Origin: Chryseobacterium sp. Leaf405
GTDB lineage: Bacteria > Bacteroidota > Bacteroidia > Flavobacteriales > Weeksellaceae
DNA length: 41,215 bases
Assembly (NCBI RefSeq): GCF_001425355.1
Contig: NZ_LMQN01000009.1
Coordinates: 1-41,215, forward strand
Direction: 5' to 3'
A program made the translations under genes and the position numbers. The stretch's first letter is position 1. Every line of letters begins with the position of its first letter. The notes under the pieces were generated by a model that worked only from the letters and a program-made list of their open reading frames with translations, was not told where the DNA came from and ran no database searches. Below, piece after piece: positions 16,247 to 24,557 of this stretch.

Positions 16247-17707
16247 TTATAAAGAATAGTTCGGAGCTTCCTGCGTGATGATAACATCGTGAGGGTGAGA
16301 CTCTTTCAATCCGCTTCCTGTGATCATCACCATTTTGGTTTCAGTTTGTAATGCGGTAACATCTTTAGCACCACAATATCCCATTCCTGCTCTTAAACCT
16401 CCCACTAATTGAAAAATTACTTCTTCCAGCGATCCTTTACTTGGAACTCTTCCTTCAATTCCTTCCGGAACGAATTTTTTAGCTTCACTCTGGAAATATC
16501 TTTCTTTTCCGCCTCTCTTCATCGCAGAAAGACTTCCCATTCCCTGATAAGTTTTGAATTTTCTTCCCTGGAAGATAATTTCTTCCCCCGGTGCTTCATC
16601 AGTTCCTGCAAGAAGTGAACCTAACATTACTGCTCCTGCTCCACTTGCAATTGCTTTTACGATATCACCAGAAAGTTTAATTCCACCGTCAGCAATTACT
16701 GCTACATTTTTAGTCTGAGCATATTCGTAAACGTTATAAATCGCAGATAACTGAGGAACCCCTACTCCCGCAACAACTCTCGTTGTACAGATAGAACCCG
16801 GACCAACACCTACTTTTAGAACGTTTGCACCAGCTTCAATCAAATCTTTCGCTGCTTCAGCCGTTACGATATTTCCACCAACGATATCCAAATCAGGATA
16901 TGCCTGTCTGATTTCTTTAATTTTATTTAAAACTCCGATAGAATGTCCGTGTGCAGAATCGATACCAATAATATCAACTCCAGCTTCAACTAAAGCAGCA
17001 ATTCTGTCTAAAGTATCTTCTCCAACGCCAACTCCGGCACCAACAAGTAATCGACCTTTTTCGTCTTTGTTAGCATTTGGGTATTCTAACTGATTATCAA
17101 TATCTTTAATAGTAATTAAACCCACCAATTTATTTTCTGAATCTACGATAGGAAGCTTTTCAACTCTGCTTTTAAGAAGAATTGCTTTAGCCTGCTCAAG
17201 ATTGGTATTTTTATCAGAAGTGATTAAATTATCTTTCGTCATGAATTCCTCCACTTTTACGTCAAGGTTTTCCTGATATTTCACATCTCTGTTGGTGATA
17301 ATTCCGATCAATGTATTTTCTGCGTCTACAACCGGTAAACCAGAAATTTTGTATTTAGACATTAAGCCTTTAGCTTCACCTAAAGTATGATCTTTTGAAA
17401 GGGTAACAGGATCTGAAATCATTCCGTTTTCAGAACGCTTTACACGATTAACCTGTGCAGCCTGTTCAGCGATTGTCATGTTTTTATGAATAAAACCCAA
17501 ACCGCCTACTCTTGCCAATGCAATTGCCAATTCAGCCTCTGTAACGGTATCCATTGCAGCGGAAACGATCGGAACATTAAGCGTAATTTTGTCGGTAAGT
17601 CTTGATTTTAATGAAACCTGATTAGGTAAAACTTCAGAATAAGAAGGAACTAGAAGCACGTCATCGAAAGTGATGGCTGTCTCTACAATTTTGTTATGAA
17701 TAGACAT
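16247..17707 (-). CDS. guaB: Inosine-5'-monophosphate dehydrogenase
   Basis: This 486-aa enzyme oxidises IMP to XMP with NAD+, the committed step of GTP synthesis, in the cytosol. The N terminus [17 protein letters not shown] is typical. Two CBS domains sit at about residues 95-205 ([39 protein letters not shown]). The catalytic loop is [11 protein letters not shown] with the nucleophile at Cys307, followed by [35 protein letters not shown] and the flap ([10 protein letters not shown], then a late GMGYCGAKD). Length is normal for bacterial IMPDH. It is monocistronic between two hairpins. Confidence 0.97.
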   Translation of the reverse strand: MSIHNKIVETAITFDDVLLVPSYSEVLPNQVSLKSRLTDKITLNVPIVSAAMDTVTEAELAIALARVGGLGFIHKNMTIAEQAAQVNRVKRSENGMISDPVTLSKDHTLGEAKGLMSKYKISGLPVVDAENTLIGIITNRDVKYQENLDVKVEEFMTKDNLITSDKNTNLEQAKAILLKSRVEKLPIVDSENKLVGLITIKDIDNQLEYPNANKDEKGRLLVGAGVGVGEDTLDRIAALVEAGVDIIGIDSAHGHSIGVLNKIKEIRQAYPDLDIVGGNIVTAEAAKDLIEAGANVLKVGVGPGSICTTRVVAGVGVPQLSAIYNVYEYAQTKNVAVIADGGIKLSGDIVKAIASGAGAVMLGSLLAGTDEAPGEEIIFQGRKFKTYQGMGSLSAMKRGGKERYFQSEAKKFVPEGIEGRVPSKGSLEEVIFQLVGGLRAGMGYCGAKDVTALQTETKMVMITGSGLKESHPHDVIITQEAPNYSL

Positions 17708-17720
17708 CTTTACTTTCTTG

Positions 17721-17751
17721 CAAAATTAAGGCTTTTTAGCGACATACGAAA
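17721..17751 (-). promoter_or_regulatory. Possible guaB promoter
   Basis: On the minus strand TAATTTTG (17728-17721) matches TAnnTTTG exactly. The upstream element 18 bases away reads TTTCG instead of TTTG. Transcription would begin only about 10 nt before the guaB ATG, so the leader would be very short. Confidence 0.35.
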
Positions 17752-17804
17752 ATTGATTTTAATAGTTTAAATAAAACTTAATAATCAATAACTTAAATCA
17801 AAAA

Positions 17805-17827
17805 ACCGCTCCAAATTGAGGAACGGT
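17805..17827 (-). terminator. Terminator of the sigma-factor operon
   Basis: Minus-strand stem ACCGTTCC / GGAGCGGT (one mismatch) around a 7-base loop is followed by TTTTTTG. It sits 47 nt after the stop of the DUF4252 lipoprotein gene. Confidence 0.7.
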
Positions 17828-17873
17828 CTTCTCGTACAAAATAAAATTTAGTATATGATATGAATGTGAATTC

Positions 17874-18377
17874 TTATTTATCAGTTGCCGAAGCAATCAT
17901 TTTTGAAATATCATCTGCCGTAAAACTTCCCCTTACATCAACAAAAACCAATTCTTTATCTGAGTTTACAGTAATCAGCATATTTTTAATAGTTTCTCCT
18001 TTTTGCTTCACCCGAATGTTTACATTGTCGCCATCATGTTTTATGGTTGCCCAATCTTCATAATTATTATCATTTAAGTAGTTGGCAAAATCTTTCAGCA
18101 TTTTTCGATCCCCATTTTCTACGGTCAGTACTTTAATTTTAGAAACTTTTTTTATTAATTGAATAATTTCCTCATTCTCTTTTCCATCCTCTCTCAATGC
18201 TTTTTTAATTACAGGCTTTGCCAAAAACATCGGAACATTGATACTTACAAACTTCGCTCCTTTGAAATCGTTCCCAGAATCTGAAAAATATGCCATATTT
18301 GGTCTTTCAGAAACAATGCAGGACTGCATCAGAAACATTGTACAAACGATCAGAAAAATATTTTTTATGGTTTTCAT
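17874..18377 (-). CDS. DUF4252 lipoprotein
   Basis: This 167-aa protein has a lipoprotein signal ending in MQSC (Cys20), so it is probably membrane-anchored outside the cytoplasm. The body fits the DUF4252 family: FVSINVPMFLAKPVIKKAL, IKKVSKIKVLTVENGDRKML, NMLITVNSDKELVFVDVRG, FTADDISKMI. Function of the family is unknown. It is the last gene of the ECF sigma cluster, 21 nt after a larger protein that also starts with a DUF4252-like region, so the two are probably functional partners. Confidence 0.78.
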   Translation of the reverse strand: MKTIKNIFLIVCTMFLMQSCIVSERPNMAYFSDSGNDFKGAKFVSINVPMFLAKPVIKKALREDGKENEEIIQLIKKVSKIKVLTVENGDRKMLKDFANYLNDNNYEDWATIKHDGDNVNIRVKQKGETIKNMLITVNSDKELVFVDVRGSFTADDISKMIASATDK

Positions 18378-18398
18378 GGCAAGTTGATATTTAGAATT

Positions 18399-19664
18399 TT
18401 AATTGATTTGTTTTAACGATCCACCAGATATTTTGCTGATATCAGAAGTAATTTGCGGATTTCCTTTATATTTAATCGTACCTCCTGAAGACGCTTTTAC
18501 TTTTAGTTTATTTGTCACATTTACAGAAAGATTTGCTCCGGACGTTGATTCCGCCTCTACCTGATTTGCTCTGAAATTTTCACCTCTACAAACCGCACCA
18601 CTGCTGATATCGAAAACTGCAACTAATGCTCCTCCTTCGATATTGGTATCTGATCCGCTTGAGCCTTTAAAAACCAAACTTTTAGAATTAACCTCAACTT
18701 TTATGTTGGTTCCCGAGGTTGCTTCAACATTTGCATTATTTGTAATATTGAATTTACCTTTCACCACAGAACCTGATGATGCATCGACGGTAAGATCAGC
18801 CTCATTTACAGCATTTACCGTTGTAAAAGTTGCTCCCGAAGACGTTTTAATATTATCCATTTTTGGCGAAGAAACATTGACACTGATATTTTTGAACTTC
18901 AAATTTTTCTGTCCTTTATTATCAACATATACTTTCAACGTTCCGTTTTCTACTTTTGTGATGATGTACTGAAGTTTATCTGCATCAGCAATTACTTTCA
19001 CATTGGTCGGGCTTTCCTGTTTAAATACTACATTTACGCCCGTACTCACCTGAATTCCTGAGAATTCGCTTACATTCCTAGATTCGCCATTTAAATAAGA
19101 AGTCGTATTTCCCGAAGTTAAATTACTTCTCGTATTGGTAACAGGATTGGTATTTGTTTCGCTGGAATTGATAATTTTGTTAATATCATCCATAGACAGT
19201 TTCCCATCAAGCTTTACCAAAATACGCTCCTCTCCTCCACCGTCAATACTTAGCAACAGATCATCCAGAATCCCATTTTTCTCTTCTGCAGAAAGGAACT
19301 TTATTTTTGCGCCTCCACTGTTCATGGTCATGATTTCGCTGTAATTCAGATGGCTTAAATAAGATGAAATATCTTTATTCATCTGATCCAGCATCTTTCC
19401 TTTTATTGTGGTTCCGTCACCGGATTTTTCAGCAATCAACACTTTCAGCCCATTAATTTTGGCTAATAAAGGTTTAATCTGATCCAATTCTGCATCTCCC
19501 AAATCTAAACTGCTTAACATTCCGAACATCGGTTTTGCAATTTTGATAGAAGTTACACCTTCCACTTCCTGATATTTGTCAAAAAGCTGGTCTAGTTTAT
19601 CTTGCCCGTACACATTGTAAAAATGAGTAAAAACGAGTGCGAATATTATGAATATTTTTTTCAT
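18399..19664 (-). CDS. Secreted DUF4252 + GIN-domain (DUF2807) fusion protein
   Basis: This 421-aa protein has a signal peptide (MKKIFIIFALVFTHFYNVYG). Residues ~22-170 look like DUF4252 (LDQLFDKYQEVEGVTSIKIAKPM, LKVLIAEKSGD, ILVKLDGKLSMDDINKII). After a Thr/Asn-rich linker, residues ~195-415 form a repetitive beta domain of the head-GIN type (RNVSEFSGIQVSTGVNVVFKQE, KVIADADKLQYIITKVENGTL, then recurring ASSGS, TSGTN, GSSGSD and SSGGT turns). GIN domains are thought to be exported beta-solenoids with adhesive or sensing roles in Bacteroidota. The fusion and the DUF4252 gene next door suggest an envelope-stress or surface module under the adjacent sigma factor. Confidence 0.78.
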   Translation of the reverse strand: MKKIFIIFALVFTHFYNVYGQDKLDQLFDKYQEVEGVTSIKIAKPMFGMLSSLDLGDAELDQIKPLLAKINGLKVLIAEKSGDGTTIKGKMLDQMNKDISSYLSHLNYSEIMTMNSGGAKIKFLSAEEKNGILDDLLLSIDGGGEERILVKLDGKLSMDDINKIINSSETNTNPVTNTRSNLTSGNTTSYLNGESRNVSEFSGIQVSTGVNVVFKQESPTNVKVIADADKLQYIITKVENGTLKVYVDNKGQKNLKFKNISVNVSSPKMDNIKTSSGATFTTVNAVNEADLTVDASSGSVVKGKFNITNNANVEATSGTNIKVEVNSKSLVFKGSSGSDTNIEGGALVAVFDISSGAVCRGENFRANQVEAESTSGANLSVNVTNKLKVKASSGGTIKYKGNPQITSDISKISGGSLKQIN

Positions 19665-19727
19665 GAGTCAATTTTATTTATTTGATTATAATTGCCTGAT
19701 CAGGTGCATAATCTTTTTAAAGGTTAA

Positions 19728-20408
19728 TTAATAATCGTCGTCAACAACTGTAGGTTTTGCTAATTTTTCACTAACGTTATTTGCAAATATCTGGAATGAA
19801 TACTTAGTCACATTAATAGCTTCTTCCACATTTTCGATTCTTTTTCCGTTTACGATCACGTAAGAATCTTTGTATCCTGTAGAATCTTTTGATGCTTTAT
19901 TATAAGAAGAATTGTAAACAAATTTTGGCTTTCTTTCTTTCTTCAATCTTCCTCTCTTCGGTAAAATTTCATCTAAAACATCTTTCTCTGCCATCTGATT
20001 TCCCTGGAAAATAGAATCTTTTTTTGTTTCAGCAATAGAATCATTCACGTTATTTACAGCTACCTGTTCCTGATGATCACTATTTTCTTCAATGAAATCA
20101 TTCTTTTGATTTTTGATCTGATTTTCCACTAATTTCGACTGATCTTCGAGTGCTGATGTATTGTTATAATTAAAAATAAACCCAACACTTAACAGCAAAA
20201 CCAAACTTGCCGCCATCCAGAACCATTTCGGAAACGAAGGCTTTGTTTTACTATTAATCGGGATAATCGGAGCGTCATTACTGGTTTCAACCTCATCTTC
20301 TTTTCCTTCTGCTTTTGTAAGGAAATCCTCAAAATCCCAATCCATTTTTTCTTCCTTTATGTTTTGGAAGATTTCGTCGTATTTATCTTGAAATTTGTCT
20401 TTGTTCAT
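19728..20408 (-). CDS. Single-span membrane protein, probable anti-sigma factor
   Basis: This 226-aa protein has an acidic cytosolic N-terminal part (KYDEIFQNIKEEKMDWDFEDFL), one transmembrane segment at residues ~62-80 (WFWMAASLVLLLSVGFIFN) and a charged C-terminal part outside the membrane (TKKDSIFQ, KRGRLKKERKPKF, DSYVIVNGKRI). It overlaps the ECF sigma gene by 26 nt. This topology and coupling are typical of anti-sigma factors that hold an ECF sigma at the membrane, although no canonical zinc-binding anti-sigma motif (HxxxCxxC) is present. Role inferred from context. Confidence 0.65.
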   Translation of the reverse strand: MNKDKFQDKYDEIFQNIKEEKMDWDFEDFLTKAEGKEDEVETSNDAPIIPINSKTKPSFPKWFWMAASLVLLLSVGFIFNYNNTSALEDQSKLVENQIKNQKNDFIEENSDHQEQVAVNNVNDSIAETKKDSIFQGNQMAEKDVLDEILPKRGRLKKERKPKFVYNSSYNKASKDSTGYKDSYVIVNGKRIENVEEAINVTKYSFQIFANNVSEKLAKPTVVDDDY

Positions 20409-20892
20409 AATTCATCAATTGTGAAATTTGTTCTTTTACTTTTTGTCTTGCACGCATCAGATTTACTCTTACTGCATTTTCTTCCATTTCCAGCATTTCC
20501 GATATTTCAGAAACTTCATATTCTTCTACATCTTTTAAATGGATCACTGCCTTTTGTTTCTCCGGAAGCTGATTGATAAAACCGATGATATGTTCTTTCA
20601 AATTATTCACTTCCATACTGTAAAGTTCTGAGCGATGAAGCTGCATATCTGCAAACCCTTTCTTTACATCGTGATGCTTCAATCTGTTGAGGCATTCGTT
20701 CCGGACCGCTTTCAGCGCATAGGATTTTAAATTCCCAAACTGCTCAAGCTCTTCTTTTTTCTGCCAGAATTTTATCATCAGATCCTGCACTACATCTTCT
20801 GCTTCATCACTACTCATGACAAACCTTTTCGCAAAACGATACATTTCGTTTTTGAGAATAAAAACCGTATTCTTAAAGGTCTCTTGAGTCAT
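20383..20892 (-). CDS. ECF-type RNA polymerase sigma factor
   Basis: This 169-aa protein has sigma region 2 at residues ~12-75 (YRFAKRFVMSSDEAEDVVQD then LMIKFWQ; LKSYALKAVRNECLNRLK) and region 4 at ~105-155 (INQLPEKQKAVIHLKDVEEY, then SEISEML and AVRVNLMRARQKV). There is no region 1.1 or 3, which defines the ECF group. It directs RNA polymerase to a small regulon, probably including its own operon with the overlapping membrane protein and the two DUF4252 proteins. Its own promoter cannot be picked with confidence in the 60-nt gap upstream. Confidence 0.92.
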   Translation of the reverse strand: MTQETFKNTVFILKNEMYRFAKRFVMSSDEAEDVVQDLMIKFWQKKEELEQFGNLKSYALKAVRNECLNRLKHHDVKKGFADMQLHRSELYSMEVNNLKEHIIGFINQLPEKQKAVIHLKDVEEYEVSEISEMLEMEENAVRVNLMRARQKVKEQISQLMNYEQRQISR

Positions 20893-20952
20893 TAATTTTG
20901 TTTCTATAAGTAAGACAGTCAGATTTTACATTTCATTACATCAAAAACAAAA

Positions 20953-20976
20953 AAACTTCAAAAAATTTTGAAGTTT
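20953..20976 (-). terminator. Terminator of the GlmU-like gene
   Basis: An 11-bp stem AAACTTCAAAA / TTTTGAAGTTT with a 2-base loop is followed on the minus strand by TTTTTGTTTTTG, 16 nt after the stop codon. Confidence 0.8.
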
Positions 20977-20991
20977 CCTTTATTGATCACG

Positions 20992-22152
20992 TTAATACGT
21001 ATCAAAAATATGTTTAAAAATTGCTTTATCATCATCATTCAAAACAACTTTTCGTCTTGCCATAACTTTTTCAGCAACTTCGTAGGCTTTGTCTAATTTA
21101 AATTTTTCATCATCTTTAAACCCGCCCCATGAAAAATTATCTATAAGATTAGGAGGAAAACCTTCTTTGAAAATATTGGAAGCAACTCCTATTACGGTTC
21201 CTGTATTCAATTGTGTATTGATCGCCGTCTTAGAATGATCTCCCATAATTAATCCGGCAAATTGCAATCCTGTATCTTCAAACGATTTTGTTCTGTAATT
21301 CCATAGTTTTACGTGACCGTAATTATTTTTAAGATTAGAAGAATTCGTATCAGCTCCCAGATTACACCATTCTCCGATTACAGAATTTCCGACAAAACCA
21401 TCATGACCTTTATTGGAATAACCAAAAATAACAATGTTATTAACTTCCCCACCAACTTTACAGTGCGGACCAATAGTCGTTGCACCATAAATTTTTGTGC
21501 CTAAATTAAATTTAGAATCTTCACAAAGCGCAATAGGACCACGGAGATTACAGCCTTCCATCACCTCAGCATTTTTTCCGATGTAAATTTTTCCTGTTTT
21601 TGTATTAATCGTAGAAAATTCTACTTGAGCTCCTTCTTCTATGAACAAATCTTTTTTATCTCCTAAAAATCCATTCGTTGAGGAAAGTTCCTGGGAGACT
21701 TTATGTTTTGTCAACAATTCAAAATCGAAATCGATTGCTTTATCATTATAAGTAAAAAGGTCGGTTGGCTTTTTAAAGAAAACAAGCTCTTCTTTAATAT
21801 CAGTCATTTTTTCGATCTGATTAAGAGAAAAACCATCCATATTAATTTTAGCAGCAACCAATTCATCTTCATAAACCAACGCTTCTCCTTGTTTCAAATC
21901 TTTAATTTGTTGAATAACATTTTCCGTCGGAAGAAAATTTGTTACCAAGAAAAGACTTTCTTTTTTTTCGGGTTCTCTGAATTTATGCTGAAGATACATT
22001 TCTGTAAACCATGAAATTTCAGTGGAATCTAAAATTTTTTGCCATCTTTCTGAAAACGTAAGAATTCCGCATCGCATTTCTGCTACGGGTCTTGTAAAAG
22101 TAAGCGGAAGAAAATCTTCCCAATATTGCGCATCTGAAAATACTAATTGCAT
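20992..22152 (-). CDS. GlmU-family sugar nucleotidyl/acetyltransferase
   Basis: This 386-aa protein belongs to the Bacteroidota GlmU-like group proposed to supply UDP-N-acetylglucosamine for cell wall and LPS. The N-terminal part carries the altered nucleotidyltransferase opening of this group (VFSDAQYWEDFLPLTFTRPV, AEMRCGILTFSERW) in place of the classic GxGTRM loop. The C-terminal half is a left-handed beta-helix of hexapeptide repeats (KIYIGKNAEVMEGCNLRGPI, IYGATTIGPHCKVGGEVNNI, GHDGFVGNSVIGEWCNLGAD), the acetyltransferase-type fold. It lies 159 nt downstream of rpmE2 but is separated from it by a terminator. Confidence 0.85.
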   Translation of the reverse strand: MQLVFSDAQYWEDFLPLTFTRPVAEMRCGILTFSERWQKILDSTEISWFTEMYLQHKFREPEKKESLFLVTNFLPTENVIQQIKDLKQGEALVYEDELVAAKINMDGFSLNQIEKMTDIKEELVFFKKPTDLFTYNDKAIDFDFELLTKHKVSQELSSTNGFLGDKKDLFIEEGAQVEFSTINTKTGKIYIGKNAEVMEGCNLRGPIALCEDSKFNLGTKIYGATTIGPHCKVGGEVNNIVIFGYSNKGHDGFVGNSVIGEWCNLGADTNSSNLKNNYGHVKLWNYRTKSFEDTGLQFAGLIMGDHSKTAINTQLNTGTVIGVASNIFKEGFPPNLIDNFSWGGFKDDEKFKLDKAYEVAEKVMARRKVVLNDDDKAIFKHIFDTY

Positions 22153-22158
22153 TCTGAT

Positions 22159-22231
22159 AGAAGTTAGATGTTAGAGGCCAGAAGTTAGAGAATATAAGCT
22201 GTTGTTTTTATTATTATTTAAACTAACTTCT
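22159..22231. repeat. Small direct/inverted repeat cluster
   Basis: AGAAGTTAG occurs twice (22159, 22180) and its reverse complement CTAACTTCT once (22223). It is likely a remnant of a short intergenic repeat. No gene is visible in 22153-22311. Confidence 0.45.
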
Positions 22232-22262
22232 AATTTCTGGTTACAACAAAATTACAACAAAA

Positions 22263-22290
22263 AAAGTCTTCCGAAATATCGAAAGACTTT
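22263..22290 (-). terminator. rpmE2 terminator
   Basis: Stem AAAGTCTTtCG / CGgAAGACTTT on the minus strand (one mismatch, 6-base loop) is followed by TTTTTG. It lies 21 nt past the rpmE2 stop. Confidence 0.75.
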
Positions 22291-22311
22291 AATATCGTTG
22301 AATTACAAAAA

Positions 22312-22563
22312 TTACTTAGCGAATTTTTTGTATTTGTTCATAAACTTATCAACTCTACCTGCAGTGTCAACTAATTTAGTTTTTCCTGTGTAGAAAGGGT
22401 GAGAAGTAGAAGAGATTTCCATTTTGATCAATGGGTACTCAGTTCCTTCAAACTCGATAGTGTCTTTTGTGTCTGCTGTAGACTTACATAAAAATACCTC
22501 GTCGTTACTCATATCTTTGAAAACAACAAGTCTATAATTTTCTGGGTGAATTCCGTTTTTCAT
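22312..22563 (-). CDS. rpmE2: 50S ribosomal protein L31, type B
   Basis: This 83-aa ribosomal protein is recognised by [19 protein letters not shown] and [20 protein letters not shown], then FMNKYKK. It lacks the CxxC zinc site of type A L31, so it is the zinc-independent type B. It binds the large ribosomal subunit near the bridge to the small subunit. Type B forms can be used under zinc limitation, but no Zur-like operator is obvious here. It has its own strong promoter and terminator, so it is monocistronic. Confidence 0.96.
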   Translation of the reverse strand: MKNGIHPENYRLVVFKDMSNDEVFLCKSTADTKDTIEFEGTEYPLIKMEISSTSHPFYTGKTKLVDTAGRVDKFMNKYKKFAK

Positions 22564-22635
22564 AATACAATTTTAAAAAATTAAAGTTTTGCTTTCGAAA
22601 TAGTAATGGTATTTCTTCTGCTAAATTTTAGGTTG

Positions 22636-22665
22636 CAAAAATACAATAATTTTTATAATATACAA
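22636..22665 (-). promoter_or_regulatory. rpmE2 promoter
   Basis: On the minus strand TTG (22665-22663), a 19-base spacer and TATTTTTG (22643-22636) match the Bacteroidota TTG / TAnnTTTG consensus exactly, about 70 nt before the rpmE2 start. Confidence 0.75.
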
Positions 22666-22687
22666 ATACTCCACTCATTTTTTTTCA

Positions 22688-22722
22688 TTGATAAGAAATT
22701 CAAAGTATTTTCGTTAAATTTG
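22688..22722 (+). promoter_or_regulatory. Promoter of the beta-helix lipoprotein operon
   Basis: TTG (22688-22690) and TAAATTTG (22715-22722) are separated by 24 bases. The -7 box is exact and the spacer is one base longer than usual. The ATG follows 24 nt after the box. It diverges from the rpmE2 promoter. Confidence 0.55.
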
Positions 22723-22746
22723 AAATCTATTTAAACTTTAATTTCG

Positions 22747-24159
22747 ATGAAATTCAAATTATTACTGGCTTTTTCTTTCTGGATGCTTTTAATGGCTGTA
22801 TCTTGTAATAAAGATGATATCAGCTTTGATGCACCGTCACAACAGTTAAGTTTTTCAAGAGACACGGTATTCTGCGACACTGTTTATCATCAGGTTCGTT
22901 CTGAAACATACGCCGTGAAGGTATATAATAATGAAGACAAAGATATTCTGATTCCAAGAATTCATCTTCAAAAAGGAGCAACTTCTTTATATAAAATAAA
23001 TGTTGACGGAAAACCGGGATACGATTTTAAAGACGTTCCGTTAAGAAAAAAAGACAGTTTATATATTTTTGTTGAAATCGCTCCGGAAGCAACCGGTCCG
23101 GAAGCTATTGCTGAAGATAAAATTCTATTTCAAAGCCCGGCAGGAGAACAGAATGTTGTTTTATTCTCCGTGGTTCAGGATGCTGAATTTTTCATTAAAA
23201 CATCTTCAAACCCGAATATTATCACCAACAATACAACTTGGACCAATAGCAAGGCTAAAATTATTTACGGAGACCTTACCATCGATGAGAATACGGTTCT
23301 GAATATACAAGCCGGAACAAAAGTTTATTTCCATAAGAATAGTGGAATGAAAGTACGGGATGGCGCTTCTTTAAATATTAACGGAACATTTACGAATAAT
23401 GTCGTTCTTCGTGGCGACAGAAATGATCCAAATTATGATACTATTCCGAAAACATGGAATTCTATTAAAATGGAACCCGGATCAAACCTTAACATGAATT
23501 TTGCACGATTATTCGGGGGAACCAAAGGATTGGATATGAAAGAAGCAAATGCTACAATCAATAATTCTTTCATTCATACTTTTCAGGAATATGGTATTTA
23601 TGCGATTGGTTCTACTGTTATTGCAAGAAATCTTGTGATGAACAATTGCGGAGAATCTGCCGTTGCAGCATTTAGAGGAGGAACACATAATTTTACACAT
23701 TGTACCATTGCCAATTATTCTGATCTTCTGCATTCATATAACAGAAACGGAGTTGTTGCCGCTAATGAATGGACCAACGATTCCGGAGTGAAAGAATTTG
23801 GAGCTTTGATATTTAACCTAAGAAACAGTATTGTATATTCTGATCGGGATAATTCTGTGAATCTTGAATATACTCCGATGAATTTATTCAATGTTGCTAT
23901 TCAAAACTGTTTAATAAAATACTCCAATCAATCGGAAGCAGGATTTGAATTTAATGACACTACAATTGTGACGCAGTCTATAAAAAATGAAGATCCGTTG
24001 TTCGTTAATTATTTTGCAGCTCAAATGAATTTAAGAGTAAAACAAAATTCTCCGGCAATCGGAAAAGGAAATGTAGGCGTTGCAGCAACAGTTCCTACCG
24101 ACATCTATAATGTTTCAAGAACTTCAAACCCAACCATCGGAGCTTATCAATATCAATAA
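22747..24159 (+). CDS. Beta-helix surface lipoprotein
   Basis: This 470-aa protein has a lipoprotein signal (LLMAVSC, Cys20). Residues ~25-150 form a beta-sandwich-like part (SRDTVFCDTVYHQVRSETYA, VKVYNNEDKDILI). From ~155 onward there is a right-handed parallel beta-helix (WTNSKAKIIYGDLTIDENTV, GTKVYFHKNSGMKVRDGASL, repeated turns such as NNSFIHTFQEYGIYAIGST). The end NSPAIGKGN...NPTIGAYQYQ is common to secreted beta-helix proteins of Bacteroidota. It is probably outer-membrane anchored, and ligand and substrate are unknown. The stop codon overlaps the next start by one base (TAATG), so it is co-translated with the MazG-like gene despite no obvious functional link. Confidence 0.82.
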   Translation: MKFKLLLAFSFWMLLMAVSCNKDDISFDAPSQQLSFSRDTVFCDTVYHQVRSETYAVKVYNNEDKDILIPRIHLQKGATSLYKINVDGKPGYDFKDVPLRKKDSLYIFVEIAPEATGPEAIAEDKILFQSPAGEQNVVLFSVVQDAEFFIKTSSNPNIITNNTTWTNSKAKIIYGDLTIDENTVLNIQAGTKVYFHKNSGMKVRDGASLNINGTFTNNVVLRGDRNDPNYDTIPKTWNSIKMEPGSNLNMNFARLFGGTKGLDMKEANATINNSFIHTFQEYGIYAIGSTVIARNLVMNNCGESAVAAFRGGTHNFTHCTIANYSDLLHSYNRNGVVAANEWTNDSGVKEFGALIFNLRNSIVYSDRDNSVNLEYTPMNLFNVAIQNCLIKYSNQSEAGFEFNDTTIVTQSIKNEDPLFVNYFAAQMNLRVKQNSPAIGKGNVGVAATVPTDIYNVSRTSNPTIGAYQYQ

Positions 24160-24485
24160 TGGAAATTACGAATCTGCAACACCAAGTCGATGAATGGATC
24201 AAAACCATTGGAGTGCGTTATTTCAATGAACTGACCAATATGGCAATGCTGACGGAAGAAGTCGGCGAAGTGGCAAGAATCATCGCAAGAAGATACGGCG
24301 AACAAAGCGAGAAGGAAAGCGATAAAAGCAAAGATCTGGGCGAAGAACTGGCAGATGTTCTATTTGTAACATTATGTTTAGCAAACCAGACCGGCGTAAA
24401 TCTACAGGAAGCTTTTGATAAAAAAATGAAAATAAAGACTGATCGGGACAAAGATCGCCACCAGAATAATGAGAAATTAAAATAA
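24159..24485 (+). CDS. MazG-like nucleotide pyrophosphohydrolase
   Basis: This 108-aa cytosolic protein shows the all-alpha NTP pyrophosphatase signature EEVGE (33-37) and EELAD (62-66), i.e. two E-x-x-E/D pairs that bind magnesium and the nucleotide phosphates. Members hydrolyse (deoxy)nucleoside triphosphates to monophosphates for pool cleaning. It is the single-domain form. Substrate cannot be read from sequence. The start is set by a one-base TAATG overlap with the upstream lipoprotein gene. Confidence 0.85.
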   Translation: MEITNLQHQVDEWIKTIGVRYFNELTNMAMLTEEVGEVARIIARRYGEQSEKESDKSKDLGEELADVLFVTLCLANQTGVNLQEAFDKKMKIKTDRDKDRHQNNEKLK

Positions 24486-24491
24486 GATCCT

Positions 24492-24549
24492 AGATTTCAG
24501 ATATTAGACTATTAAGTCTTACATCTGATGTCTTGAATCTGAAAATCTG
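24492..24549. repeat. Intergenic inverted-repeat element before aroA
   Basis: AGATTTCAGA (24492-24501) is mirrored by TCTGAAAATCT (24539-24549) with one extra base. Inside are AGACT-ATTA-AGTCT and ACATC-T-GATGT, so the short gap can fold into a nested hairpin. It may be a degenerate intergenic repeat or weak terminator. Confidence 0.4.
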
Positions 24550-24557
24550 AAGAAATA

